From NCBI RefSeq assembly GCF_900091655.1, contig NZ_LT594621.1:3432188-3496187 (forward strand): 64,000 nt of DNA, given 5' to 3'. Shown in pieces: positions 42,272-51,119 of the stretch (position 1 is its first letter; every line of letters begins with the position of its first letter). Source of the stretch: Culturomica massiliensis (GTDB lineage Bacteria > Bacteroidota > Bacteroidia > Bacteroidales > Marinifilaceae). The notes under the pieces are model-generated. The model was given only the letters and a program-made list of their open reading frames with translations, was not told where the DNA came from and made no database searches. The translations under genes and the position numbers were made by a program.

Positions 42272-44758
42272 ATGGAAATGAAGATGAATAAACGTGCTGT
42301 CGGTGTACAGGTGATAATTGTATTGTCTTTTTTAGCTTTGGCATTTATCTATTGTGCTCCGGTTATGCAAGGCAAGACTTTGTTAGGCCATGACCTGGAA
42401 AGTTGGAATTATATGGCTAAAGAGACCATGGATTATAATGCCAGGGGAGAAGGTCAGACTTTTTGGACCAACAGCATGTTCGGTGGAATGCCTAATTATC
42501 AGATTGCGGCTCCGATGGGACAATACAATGTGTTGTCGTATGTGCGGAATGCTTTGGGGGCCTTCCCTTTTCCTGTAAGTACGATTTTCATGTATTTGCT
42601 GGGTGCTTACATCCTGTTGCTTTGTTTCCGGATCAATAAATGGATTGCGGCTATCGGGGCAGTTGCTTTGGGTTTCGTGTCTTATAATTTTATTATTCTG
42701 GTGGCAGGGCATGTCACAAAAGCAAATGTTATCGGTTATATGATGCCTTTGGTGGGGAGTGTATATTTGCTTTTCCGGGGCAATAAATGGGCCGGTGCTA
42801 TACTGACGGCTCTTTTTCTGGCGTTGGCTATTATGGCCAACCATGTTCAGATTTTGTATTATACGCTTTTTATCGTATTGATATTCGGCCTTATCGAATT
42901 GGTTTATGCCATCCGGGGAAAACAATTGCGGAATTATATGACTTCGGTGGGACTGGGGATATGTGCTCTATTGATTGCAGTAGGATTGAATGCTCCGGGG
43001 CTGGCATCGACGTATCAGTACAGTAAAGCGACGATGCGCGGAGAATCCAACGGTTTGTCAAACGAAAATAAGAGTGCAGCCGGACACGGTTTGGATAAAG
43101 ATTATATTACGGCCTGGAGTTATGGGGTGGACGAGTCGATGACCCTCTTGGTTCCCGATTTTAAGGGTGGTGCCAGTGGCGGTACTCTATCGGCAAATAG
43201 CGAGACGGCGCAAAAATTGAAAGCGATGGGGGTTCCCAACATTGAGGAGACGATGAAAGATTTTCAATTGCCATTATATTGGGGTACCCAACCGTTTACT
43301 TCGGGACCGGTATATTTGGGGGCTATTGTCTGTTTCCTTTTTGTGCTGGGCCTGTTTTTGGTGGAGAAACGGACGAAATGGTGGTTGGTGTCGGTTACCG
43401 TTTTGACATTGATGCTGGCTTGGGGACATAATTTTATGTCTTTGACGGATTTCTTTATCGATTATGTACCGATGTACAATAAATTCCGGACGGTATCTAT
43501 GATTTTAGTGGCTACCTGTTTGTGTATGGGATTATTGGGAGTGCTGGGGTTGAAAGCTTTTTTCGATCCGGAATTGAGTCGGGAGAAGGCGAAGAGGAGT
43601 TTGAAGTATGCTTTGTATATTACGGGTGGTCTGGCTTTGTTGTTTTGGATTGTACCTTCCTTATCCGGTAGTTTCGTCGCGCAGAGCGATCGTCAGTTGG
43701 GAGGAGAGTATAGTTTTTTGAGGGATACATTGCCGGCTGACCGTATGGCTTTGTTGCGGCATGATGCCTTACGGTCTTTGATTTTTATCGTTTTGACATT
43801 CGGTGTACTCTGGATGTATCTGGTTTCGAAACTGAAACTGAATATGGTTTATGCTTTGCTCTTTGTTTTGGTTTTGGCGGATATGTGGGCGATCAATAAA
43901 CGTTATTTGAGTGATAAGGATTTTACAATACAAAAAAAGACCCGGCAACAGGTTCAGCCTTCTGCTGCCGATCAGTATATTTTAAACGATAAATCGTATT
44001 ACCGGGTATTGGATGCGACCGTGAATATTTTCAATGATGCCCGTCCTGCTTATTTTCATAAAAGCATCGGGGGATATCATGCGGCTAAATTGAGCCGTTA
44101 TCAGGAGCTGATCGATTATCATCTGGAGGGGGAAATTCAGATGTTGCTGGCAAGTCTGAAAAACGGAAAGTTTGAGGAATTTCCTGCTTTGATGAAGCAG
44201 TTGGGGGTTTTGGATATGCTGAATATGAAATATCTGATTTATAATCCCAATGCCCAGCCTTTGGTCAATCCTGAGGCGAATGGGAATGCCTGGTTTGTGG
44301 ATAGCTATCGTTTGGCCGATAATGCCGATGAGGAGATACAAGTGTTGGGAGAGATCGACACTAAACGTGAATTTGTTGCCGATAAGCAATTTGCTGCAGA
44401 AATCCCGTCGATTCAGGACCGGGATACGACAGCTACGATTCTTTTAAAAAGTTATGCCCCGAACCGGTTGGTATATGATGTAAATACTCAAAGTGATCAG
44501 GTTGCCGTATTTTCGGAAATTTATTATAAGGATGGTTGGAATGCTTATGTGAACGGGCAGAAAGTACCCTATTTCCGGGCGAACTATCTGTTGCGTGCCA
44601 TGCCGTTGAAGGCCGGCCGGTATGAAGTTGAGTTCCGTTTCGAGCCTTCGGTGGTATCGACATCCATGATGATCTCCCTGATTTCTTCCGTACTGTTGAT
44701 TTTGTTGGCGGGAGTTGCCTTTTATTTCGGTTATTGGAAGAAAACGACTGTAAAATAA
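42272..44758 (+). CDS. YfhO family large membrane protein
   Basis: 828 residues from ATG 42272 (MEMKMNKRAV). The open frame reaches back to 42026, but that would overlap the divergent gene, so it is rejected. It has about 12 membrane helices, an early periplasmic loop GHDLESWNYMAKETMDYN and TFWTNSMFGGMPNYQ typical of YfhO, and a soluble C-terminal region (VVYDVNTQSDQ, YKDGWNAYVNGQKVPYFRANYLLRAMPL). YfhO relatives in Firmicutes glycosylate lipoteichoic acid, so a lipid-linked sugar transferase role is plausible. Confidence 0.85.
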   Translation: MEMKMNKRAVGVQVIIVLSFLALAFIYCAPVMQGKTLLGHDLESWNYMAKETMDYNARGEGQTFWTNSMFGGMPNYQIAAPMGQYNVLSYVRNALGAFPFPVSTIFMYLLGAYILLLCFRINKWIAAIGAVALGFVSYNFIILVAGHVTKANVIGYMMPLVGSVYLLFRGNKWAGAILTALFLALAIMANHVQILYYTLFIVLIFGLIELVYAIRGKQLRNYMTSVGLGICALLIAVGLNAPGLASTYQYSKATMRGESNGLSNENKSAAGHGLDKDYITAWSYGVDESMTLLVPDFKGGASGGTLSANSETAQKLKAMGVPNIEETMKDFQLPLYWGTQPFTSGPVYLGAIVCFLFVLGLFLVEKRTKWWLVSVTVLTLMLAWGHNFMSLTDFFIDYVPMYNKFRTVSMILVATCLCMGLLGVLGLKAFFDPELSREKAKRSLKYALYITGGLALLFWIVPSLSGSFVAQSDRQLGGEYSFLRDTLPADRMALLRHDALRSLIFIVLTFGVLWMYLVSKLKLNMVYALLFVLVLADMWAINKRYLSDKDFTIQKKTRQQVQPSAADQYILNDKSYYRVLDATVNIFNDARPAYFHKSIGGYHAAKLSRYQELIDYHLEGEIQMLLASLKNGKFEEFPALMKQLGVLDMLNMKYLIYNPNAQPLVNPEANGNAWFVDSYRLADNADEEIQVLGEIDTKREFVADKQFAAEIPSIQDRDTTATILLKSYAPNRLVYDVNTQSDQVAVFSEIYYKDGWNAYVNGQKVPYFRANYLLRAMPLKAGRYEVEFRFEPSVVSTSMMISLISSVLLILLAGVAFYFGYWKKTTVK

Positions 44759-44783
44759 GGAAAGATATATCCGGATACCGGAT

Positions 44784-45716
44784 TTAACGGGGAATTTTAT
44801 TGTCGGCAGATAATAGTCCGCGGGTGACGTACCACCGGAAATAAATCAGGATGGTTCCTTTTTGCGGAGTGCATTTTAACAGATAGCCTAAGCATAATGT
44901 ACAGGAAGCACCCCATTTGATGATTTCAGACAGGATACGTTTCAGGTAAGCCGTTCCGGATATTTTCCGGGTTCTGAGGCGTTCGCTCATGCCGACTCCC
45001 AGAGCGAGCTGACGGATGTATGCCCGGGTTGTACGTTTTTCCGGGATAATATGCCGTACCTCGACATCGGGAAAATAATATATTTTGGCTTCCCGGGCTT
45101 TCATCCGGTTGAAAATATCTTTTTCTTCCCCTCCCATCAGATTGCCTTTTTTTCTCCCTAAGGTGGTGTTAAATCCGTCGGCAGGTATTTCTGTCCGTCG
45201 GAATCCCATATTGGCACCGATGGGGAAAGATTTGCCTTCGAACAGACATATTTTGTCTCCTTTATCGAGAGCCGATACCCAGATGTAACTCCATTTACTC
45301 ATCCAGACGGGTGGTTGTCCGGTTTCGTATTCCGGGATGATTTTTCCTCCGAAAGCCGAAGCCGGATGATTTTTCAGGTTGTTTTTCAGGTTGTGTAAAT
45401 AGTTTTTATGCATAAAAGCATCGTCGTCTAAAAAGACCAGAATATCCCCTCGGGCTTCTGCAATTCCCCGGTTACGTGCAAAGGAAAGCCCTTGATTGGC
45501 TTCAAGAAAATAGAAAAAAGGAATGTCCGGATAATTTTGGCGAAATCGTGCACACTCCGGAACGGTCCGGTCTGTGCTGTTGTTATCGACCAGAATGATT
45601 TCATAATGCTGTTTGGGAAAATCATTTTGTGCAATATGTTCCAGGGTTTTATATATGTATTTGTCCCGGTTATAAGTACAGACGATGATTGAAATTTGTG
45701 TTTTCATTTCCAGCAT
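44784..45716 (-). CDS. GT2 family glycosyltransferase with C-terminal membrane segment
   Basis: 310 residues. ISIIVCTYNRDKYIYKTLEHIA, LVDNNSTDRTVPEC and ARGDILVFLDDDAFMHKNYL are the GT2 nucleotide and DXD sites; GANMGFRRTEIPADGFN and GGEEKDIFNRM follow, as in rhamnosyl- or galactosyltransferase-like members. The end is hydrophobic (LCLGYLLKCTP). It converges on the YfhO-like gene with only 25 bases between. An upstream CAAAAATA (45729-45736) is a likely -7 box. Confidence 0.87.
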   Translation of the reverse strand: MLEMKTQISIIVCTYNRDKYIYKTLEHIAQNDFPKQHYEIILVDNNSTDRTVPECARFRQNYPDIPFFYFLEANQGLSFARNRGIAEARGDILVFLDDDAFMHKNYLHNLKNNLKNHPASAFGGKIIPEYETGQPPVWMSKWSYIWVSALDKGDKICLFEGKSFPIGANMGFRRTEIPADGFNTTLGRKKGNLMGGEEKDIFNRMKAREAKIYYFPDVEVRHIIPEKRTTRAYIRQLALGVGMSERLRTRKISGTAYLKRILSEIIKWGASCTLCLGYLLKCTPQKGTILIYFRWYVTRGLLSADNKIPR

Positions 45717-45809
45717 ATTTTATCTTTACAAAAATAGCATTCTTAAGGACTGGTTTGGTATGGATAATCCGGATTATTTCATAATTTTGAAAGATTTATC
45801 GACTATTTT

Positions 45810-46949
45810 ATGAAAATTGTAATTTTAGGTCCGGCACATCCTTATCGGGGAGGAATTGCAGCTTTGAATGATCGTCTGGCAGTAGAGTTAATAAAAGAGG
45901 GGCATGAGGTGACGGTATTCAATTTCAGTTTGCAGTATCCGAAGTTCCTTTTTCCCGGTAAAACGCAGTATACGGATGATCCGGCTCCCCGAAATGTTAC
46001 TATTCTTCGCAAGGTCAATGCGGTAAACCCTCTTAACTGGTGGAAAGTCGGGCGGGAATTGCGGCGTTTACGCCCGGAGTTGATTATCGTCCGTTTTTGG
46101 TTGCCTTTTATGGGACCGGCTTTGGGAACGGTTTGCCGGATTGCCCGCCGGAATAAGTATACCAAAGTTATCTGTATTGCAGACAATATCATTCCTCATG
46201 AAAAGCGGATCGGGGACGTCCCTTTTACCTCTTACTTTGTGAAAGGAGTTGACGGATTTATCGCCATGTCACAGGAAGTGTTTAAAGATTTGGAAAAATT
46301 TGTGCCTCATCCGGTCCGGCGTTTTGCCCCCCATCCGGTTTACGATCATTATGGCGAGATCATTCCCCGGGAGGTTGCTCTGGCGCATCTCAAGCTGGAT
46401 GCAAAATTCCGCTATTTATTGTTTTTCGGTTTCATCCGGGAATATAAAGGGCTGGATATTTTATTGGAGGCGATGGCGGATCAGCGGATCAGAGAGCAGC
46501 ATATCAGATTGATTGTGGCGGGAGAATTTTATGGAAATGCCGATTTTTATCAGAAGCTGATTGAACAATACGGGATAGAAGATTTGTTGGTTATGCATAC
46601 CGATTATATTCCATCCGAGGTAATGAATGATTATTTTTGTGGGGCAGACCTGGTTGTACAGCCTTATCGCTCTGCGACTCAGAGCGGCGTGACTCAAGTC
46701 GGTTATCATTTTGATAAACCGATGTTGGTCAGTAATGTGGGTGGACTGGCAGAGATTGTCGCGGATGGAAAATCCGGATATGTCGTGGAGCCGCAAAGCC
46801 GGGCGATTGCCGATGCGATTATCGATTTTTATGTGAATGAACGGGCAGAGAGTTATCGTACGGAGACCCGGAAGTTGAAACAGAAATTTTCCTGGACGAA
46901 TTTGACCCGGAATATTTTTGAAATTTATGACGAATTGAAAAATAATTGA
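45810..46949 (+). CDS. GT4 family glycosyltransferase
   Basis: 379 residues, GT-B fold. The N-terminal half has ILGPAHPYRGGIAALNDRLA. The donor half shows LLFFGFIREYKGLDILLEAM, LIVAGEFYGNADFY, and YRSATQSGVTQVGYHFDKPML with the acidic VSNVGGLAEIV pair. It lies 4 bases before a methyltransferase gene and is divergent from the GT2 gene at 44784. Confidence 0.88.
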   Translation: MKIVILGPAHPYRGGIAALNDRLAVELIKEGHEVTVFNFSLQYPKFLFPGKTQYTDDPAPRNVTILRKVNAVNPLNWWKVGRELRRLRPELIIVRFWLPFMGPALGTVCRIARRNKYTKVICIADNIIPHEKRIGDVPFTSYFVKGVDGFIAMSQEVFKDLEKFVPHPVRRFAPHPVYDHYGEIIPREVALAHLKLDAKFRYLLFFGFIREYKGLDILLEAMADQRIREQHIRLIVAGEFYGNADFYQKLIEQYGIEDLLVMHTDYIPSEVMNDYFCGADLVVQPYRSATQSGVTQVGYHFDKPMLVSNVGGLAEIVADGKSGYVVEPQSRAIADAIIDFYVNERAESYRTETRKLKQKFSWTNLTRNIFEIYDELKNN

Positions 46950-46953
46950 GAAT

Positions 46954-47739
46954 ATGCAAGAAAGACATGCCGACGGGGAACGCTATTTCAATGAATTGGC
47001 ATATACTTCTGAAAAATATTTGCTTCCTTTTATTGAATCGGTGAAGGAGGTGACTTCCGGTATGCAGGTATTGGAAATCGGATGTGGAATGGGAGGAAAT
47101 TTACAGCCTTTTGTACAGAGAGGATGCCGGGTGACCGGAGTCGATCTGGGCCAAGACCGTATAGAGAATGCTGCCCGCATGTTGGACGCCGCTCACCGGC
47201 CCGGTATTGAGCTGATCAGCGCGGATATTTTTACCGTAGAACATTTGAAAGGCTGTTTCGATTTGATTATTGTGCATGATGTCATTGAGCATATTCCGGA
47301 TAAAGTCCGGTTTTTCCGGTTGATCCGGGAATTTCTTCGTCCGCAGGGGTTGGTATTTTTAGCTTTTCCGGCCTGGCAAATGCCTTTTGGCGGACACCAA
47401 CAGATTTGTAAGAGTAAATTTTTGTCACATCTGCCTTTTTATCATTTATTGCCTCGTTTTATGTATAAAGGGATGTTGAAGCTTTTCGGCGAAGCTGAAA
47501 ATACAATAGACGAATTACTGTCTATAAAAGATTGCGGACTTACGATTGAAGGCTGTAAAAAGTATATTAACCGCTTTAATTATAAGATTCACAAACGGGA
47601 ATTTTATTTTATAAATCCTCATTATGAAGTGAAATTCAAGCTCAAACCGCGTAAGTTATCAAAGGTAATTGTGGCTATCCCTTATTTGAGGAACTTTTTT
47701 TGTACCTCCAGTTTTTGGCTGATCAGTGACGATTTATAG
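46954..47739 (+). CDS. class I SAM-dependent methyltransferase
   Basis: 261 residues. The SAM site is VLEIGCGMGGNLQPFVQRGCRVTGVDLG, and FDLIIVHDVIEHIPDK plus FLRPQGLVFLAFPAWQMPFGGH continue the methyltransf_11/23 pattern. The target is unknown; context suggests a glycan. It is coupled to the GT4 upstream, and its stop overlaps the convergent UXS gene by 6 bases. Confidence 0.85.
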   Translation: MQERHADGERYFNELAYTSEKYLLPFIESVKEVTSGMQVLEIGCGMGGNLQPFVQRGCRVTGVDLGQDRIENAARMLDAAHRPGIELISADIFTVEHLKGCFDLIIVHDVIEHIPDKVRFFRLIREFLRPQGLVFLAFPAWQMPFGGHQQICKSKFLSHLPFYHLLPRFMYKGMLKLFGEAENTIDELLSIKDCGLTIEGCKKYINRFNYKIHKREFYFINPHYEVKFKLKPRKLSKVIVAIPYLRNFFCTSSFWLISDDL

Positions 47740-48669
47740 AATTGTCCGGAAATAGGCAATTGTTTCCTTCAGGCCCTCTTCTAATGAAATGTGGGGTTCC
47801 CAATTCAATTTTGTTTTGGCCAGAGAGATATCCGGTCGCCGTTGTGCCGGATCATCGGGAGGTAGCGCTGCATGTATAAGCTGGGATTGAGAGCCGGTGA
47901 GTTTCAGTATTGTTTTGGCAATATCCGTTATGGTTATCTCACAGGGGTTTCCCAGATTTATCGGACCGGTAAAAGAAGATTCCGTTGCCATCATTTTAAT
48001 CATTCCGTCCAGCAGATCGCTGATGTATTGAAAGCTTCGTGTTTGTCCTCCGACACCGTAAATCGTGATGTCTCTGCCTTGTAATGCCTGTACGATAAAG
48101 TTCGAAATTACGCGTCCGTCGTGTTTTTGCATGTTGGGACCGTATGTATTGAAAATGCGGATGATTTTAATATTTACGCCGTAATATCGGTGAAAATCCA
48201 TAAATAGGGTCTCCGCACATCTTTTTCCTTCGTCATAGCATGAGCGGAGGCCGATGGGATTGACATTACCCCAATAGTTTTCCTGTTGCGGATGTATGAT
48301 GGGGTCGCCGTAAACTTCACTCGTTGAAGCCTGGAGTACTTTTGCTTTGGTGCGCTGGGCCAATTCCAGTACATTGTTTGCTCCCAAAACGGAAGCTTTT
48401 ATGGTCTTGACCGGATCGTATTGGTAATGAATGGGAGAGGCTGGGCAGGCTAGATTGTATATCTCGTCGACTTCGACTTCGAAAGGAACCGTAATATCGT
48501 GTTCAATTAATTGGAAATCAGGATTGGATAAAAACGGAGAGATGTTCGTTTTATTTCCCGTAAAAAAATTGTCCAGACATATGACTCTGTTGTTTTCAGC
48601 TAAAAGCCTTTTACATAAATGAGAGCCTATAAATCCGGCACCGCCTGTAACTAAAATACGTTTTTTCAT
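47734..48669 (-). CDS. UDP-glucuronate decarboxylase-like SDR (UDP-xylose synthase)
   Basis: 311 residues. GGAGFIGSHLCKRLL (NAD site), NLACPASPIHYQYDPVKTIK, TSEVYGDPIIHPQ and the catalytic SCYDEGKRCAE (Y145, K149) match UXS enzymes, which convert UDP-glucuronate to UDP-xylose. RTFS-like TRSFQYISDLLDG follows. It would supply xylose for the local glycan. Its own consensus promoter lies 54-85 bases upstream. Confidence 0.9.
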   Translation of the reverse strand: MKKRILVTGGAGFIGSHLCKRLLAENNRVICLDNFFTGNKTNISPFLSNPDFQLIEHDITVPFEVEVDEIYNLACPASPIHYQYDPVKTIKASVLGANNVLELAQRTKAKVLQASTSEVYGDPIIHPQQENYWGNVNPIGLRSCYDEGKRCAETLFMDFHRYYGVNIKIIRIFNTYGPNMQKHDGRVISNFIVQALQGRDITIYGVGGQTRSFQYISDLLDGMIKMMATESSFTGPINLGNPCEITITDIAKTILKLTGSQSQLIHAALPPDDPAQRRPDISLAKTKLNWEPHISLEEGLKETIAYFRTIL

Positions 48670-48722
48670 ACAAAATTCATCTTCCCCTTGATGCTTTTGC
48701 CCTTGGCAAACAAATGATTGTA

Positions 48723-48754
48723 CAAACGTATTACAAAATTACTAGATATACAAA
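48723..48754 (-). promoter_or_regulatory. promoter of the UXS gene
   Basis: On the minus strand, TTTG (48751-48754), a 20-base spacer and TACGTTTG (48723-48730) match the Bacteroides consensus well. The leader is about 47 nt. Confidence 0.7.
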
Positions 48755-48772
48755 TTACACAAGGATTATGTT

Positions 48773-48804
48773 AAAAAAAACAGGAGGGAATTAACCCTCC
48801 TGTT
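48773..48804 (-). terminator. intrinsic terminator after the PpiD-like gene
   Basis: AACAGGAGGG (48779-48788) pairs with CCCTCCTGTT (48795-48804) over AATTAA. Read on the minus strand it is followed by a run of eight T (48773-48780). Confidence 0.88.
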
Positions 48805-48830
48805 CAAACATAAGTTTGTGGGTTGGGATA

Positions 48831-50957
48831 TTAGTAAAATTTGTAACGAGTGTCTTTTACTTCAGCGTTTTTGATCAAAGCCTGCATGGCCTGGTAGTTG
48901 GCACGGTACATGTTGGACTGTGTCAAACCGTTTTTGGTTTGTTCAACCATATCCGGAGTTACTTCTTCCTCGGTGCGGTTGTTTACCATGATTACGTATA
49001 CGCCCTGGTTTCCTTCAATCGGAGCGGAGATTTTTCCTTGTTCCAATAAGGTTGCCGTTGCGATAACCTTGGGTTCAATGCCGGCTCCCGCGATTTGGAA
49101 TGAATTGAAAGTAACTTCCGGAGCCTCTTTTACTTCAAGTCCGGCTTTTTGTGCTACAGACAATAAACTTTCACTTCCGCTGGTCGCATTTGCTAATTCT
49201 TTTGACAATATTTCCGCTTTCTTTTTGCGGATCAATTCTCTTTTTATATTAGAAGCAACGGATTGAAGAGGAGCAATGCCTTCTTCATTGATTTCGGTCA
49301 GAATAGCAATTGTAAATTTATTGTCCGACTCGAAAATATTGGCACCTTCTCCGGTGAGTACAACTCCGTTTAATTTGTCGGACAAATAACTCTGACGTAC
49401 CAAGTCTCTGGCATTTTCCATACCTGCAATGCCTTTGTCATTTTTGCTCAAAGTTGCGATACGTTTGGTCATTCCTGTTTCTTCTACTTTTTTGTTGAAG
49501 TCTTCCAGTGTGTTGACAGCATTGGCAAAGTTACGTGCTTCGTTATAAATTTTGTTCGTTGTTTTAGGTGAAGCTACAATTTCTTTTTCTACGGTTGCAA
49601 TCTGGATTTTTTCCACCGGCTTCGCTTGAGCTGTAACTTGTACGATATGAGCACCGTATTGTGTCAGTACGACTTTTATATCTTTCGGTTTAGCGAAAAA
49701 TACGGTATCGCTGAAAGGCTGTATCATATCTTTCTGTCCAAACCATCCCAAATCTCCTCCGTTTACTGCAGAATTCTGATCTGTCGAATATTGGCGTGCT
49801 ATTGTTTCAAAATCTCCTCCTTTTTTCAATACATTAGCCAAGCTGTCTGCCATATTCTTCGCATGAGCATAATCATTGTTCTGGGGAGTGATCAGGATGT
49901 GGCGTGCTCTGACAGAGTCCGGAAGCATCCGGCGGTCTGCTACGCGGCTGATCCGGAATGAATTGTTTTCCAGATAGGGGCCGAAAACGGCTTTCGGATT
50001 CTTGAAAAGGAATTCGGCCAGACTATCATTGGTGATTTCGCTTTTTTTGTAATAGGTTCCGTCGAACTTTTTATCGGAAGATAAGCTAACGAATTCAGCC
50101 GGATTTTGAGCTTCTGTAAATTCATCAACGAGATCGGCAACCAATTTTTCTGTTTCATTATAGTCGTCAGAAGAAGCTTCGATATCAAAATTTACATATA
50201 CGATTTTCCGGGATTCCGGCTGTTCGAACAGTTTCTTTCTGGAATCGTAATAAGCTTTGATTTCACTGTCAGAAACCTGTATTGTGGAATCGTCAATGCT
50301 GGAATAATTTTTTACGATGTAACTGATGTCCGATTTTACGGCATTGCCTTCAACTGCTTCCTCTGCCTGAGCATCTGTTGTAAACAATGCTTTCGCCAGG
50401 AGATTGTTGTATTTTGATTGTTTACGGGTATCTGAAACTTGTTCTTCTATGTTCAGCCAATACGCTTTCTGTTGTGAATTTCCCGGAGAATCAATCAAAT
50501 TTTTAATGACTGTGCGGGCTTGATTTAAATCCAGTATCCCGGTATTCGGATCAGTAAACATCTGACGGATGATCGGACTAATATTTTCACCCAACAGCAT
50601 GTCGTACAGTTCGTCTCCGCTTACATTGATTCCCAGTTCTTCGTATTCCCGGTTCATGATGTCCTGCATCACCATCTGTTGCCAGGTATTTTCCCGTAAC
50701 ATGGTTTGTTGTTCATCATTTAAAGCGGTAAGACCGTTCATCATTTTCACTACCTCTTCATTCTTTGTTACTTTGTTTTGGTATTCCTGAATGGAAATAC
50801 CTTTTCCTGCAATTTCTCCGATTTGGTTGCGGGAACGGTTGAACACACTTGCGCCCGAGCTTAAAGCATCACCGACGATGAATGCAACGAGTGCCAGACC
50901 GATGATAATACTTACAAGGAGTCCACCACGATTTCTGATGTTTTGTAATGTTGCCAT
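48831..50957 (-). CDS. PpiD/SurA-type peptidyl-prolyl isomerase, inner-membrane anchored
   Basis: 708 residues. One N-terminal membrane helix (GGLLVSIIIGLALVAFIVGDAL) anchors a SurA-like chaperone region (GKGISIQEYQNKV onward) and a parvulin domain at about residues 345-450 (RARHILITPQ, YSTDQNSAVNGGDLGWFGQKDMIQPF). A second parvulin-like half is degenerate. It helps fold exported envelope proteins. It is monocistronic with a clear terminator. Confidence 0.92.
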   Translation of the reverse strand: MATLQNIRNRGGLLVSIIIGLALVAFIVGDALSSGASVFNRSRNQIGEIAGKGISIQEYQNKVTKNEEVVKMMNGLTALNDEQQTMLRENTWQQMVMQDIMNREYEELGINVSGDELYDMLLGENISPIIRQMFTDPNTGILDLNQARTVIKNLIDSPGNSQQKAYWLNIEEQVSDTRKQSKYNNLLAKALFTTDAQAEEAVEGNAVKSDISYIVKNYSSIDDSTIQVSDSEIKAYYDSRKKLFEQPESRKIVYVNFDIEASSDDYNETEKLVADLVDEFTEAQNPAEFVSLSSDKKFDGTYYKKSEITNDSLAEFLFKNPKAVFGPYLENNSFRISRVADRRMLPDSVRARHILITPQNNDYAHAKNMADSLANVLKKGGDFETIARQYSTDQNSAVNGGDLGWFGQKDMIQPFSDTVFFAKPKDIKVVLTQYGAHIVQVTAQAKPVEKIQIATVEKEIVASPKTTNKIYNEARNFANAVNTLEDFNKKVEETGMTKRIATLSKNDKGIAGMENARDLVRQSYLSDKLNGVVLTGEGANIFESDNKFTIAILTEINEEGIAPLQSVASNIKRELIRKKKAEILSKELANATSGSESLLSVAQKAGLEVKEAPEVTFNSFQIAGAGIEPKVIATATLLEQGKISAPIEGNQGVYVIMVNNRTEEEVTPDMVEQTKNGLTQSNMYRANYQAMQALIKNAEVKDTRYKFY

Positions 50958-51010
50958 TTATTTTCGAATTTTTAAATTTTCTTATCGTTTATCTCGTTTT
51001 TTTGAAGCTA

Positions 51011-51042
51011 CGAATATAGATAAAAGCCTACTGTTGTGCAAA
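51011..51042 (-). promoter_or_regulatory. promoter of the PpiD-like gene
   Basis: On the minus strand, TTTG (51039-51042), a 20-base spacer and TATATTCG (51011-51018) fit the consensus with one mismatch, the same -7 variant seen before the bactofilin operon. Confidence 0.5.
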
Positions 51043-51119
51043 TATTTAATCCAAATTCTCTGTGCCGGCGGATTTTTGTATTCCTCTCTCTTCCGGCTTA
51101 TTTTGTGATGATTTTGTCG

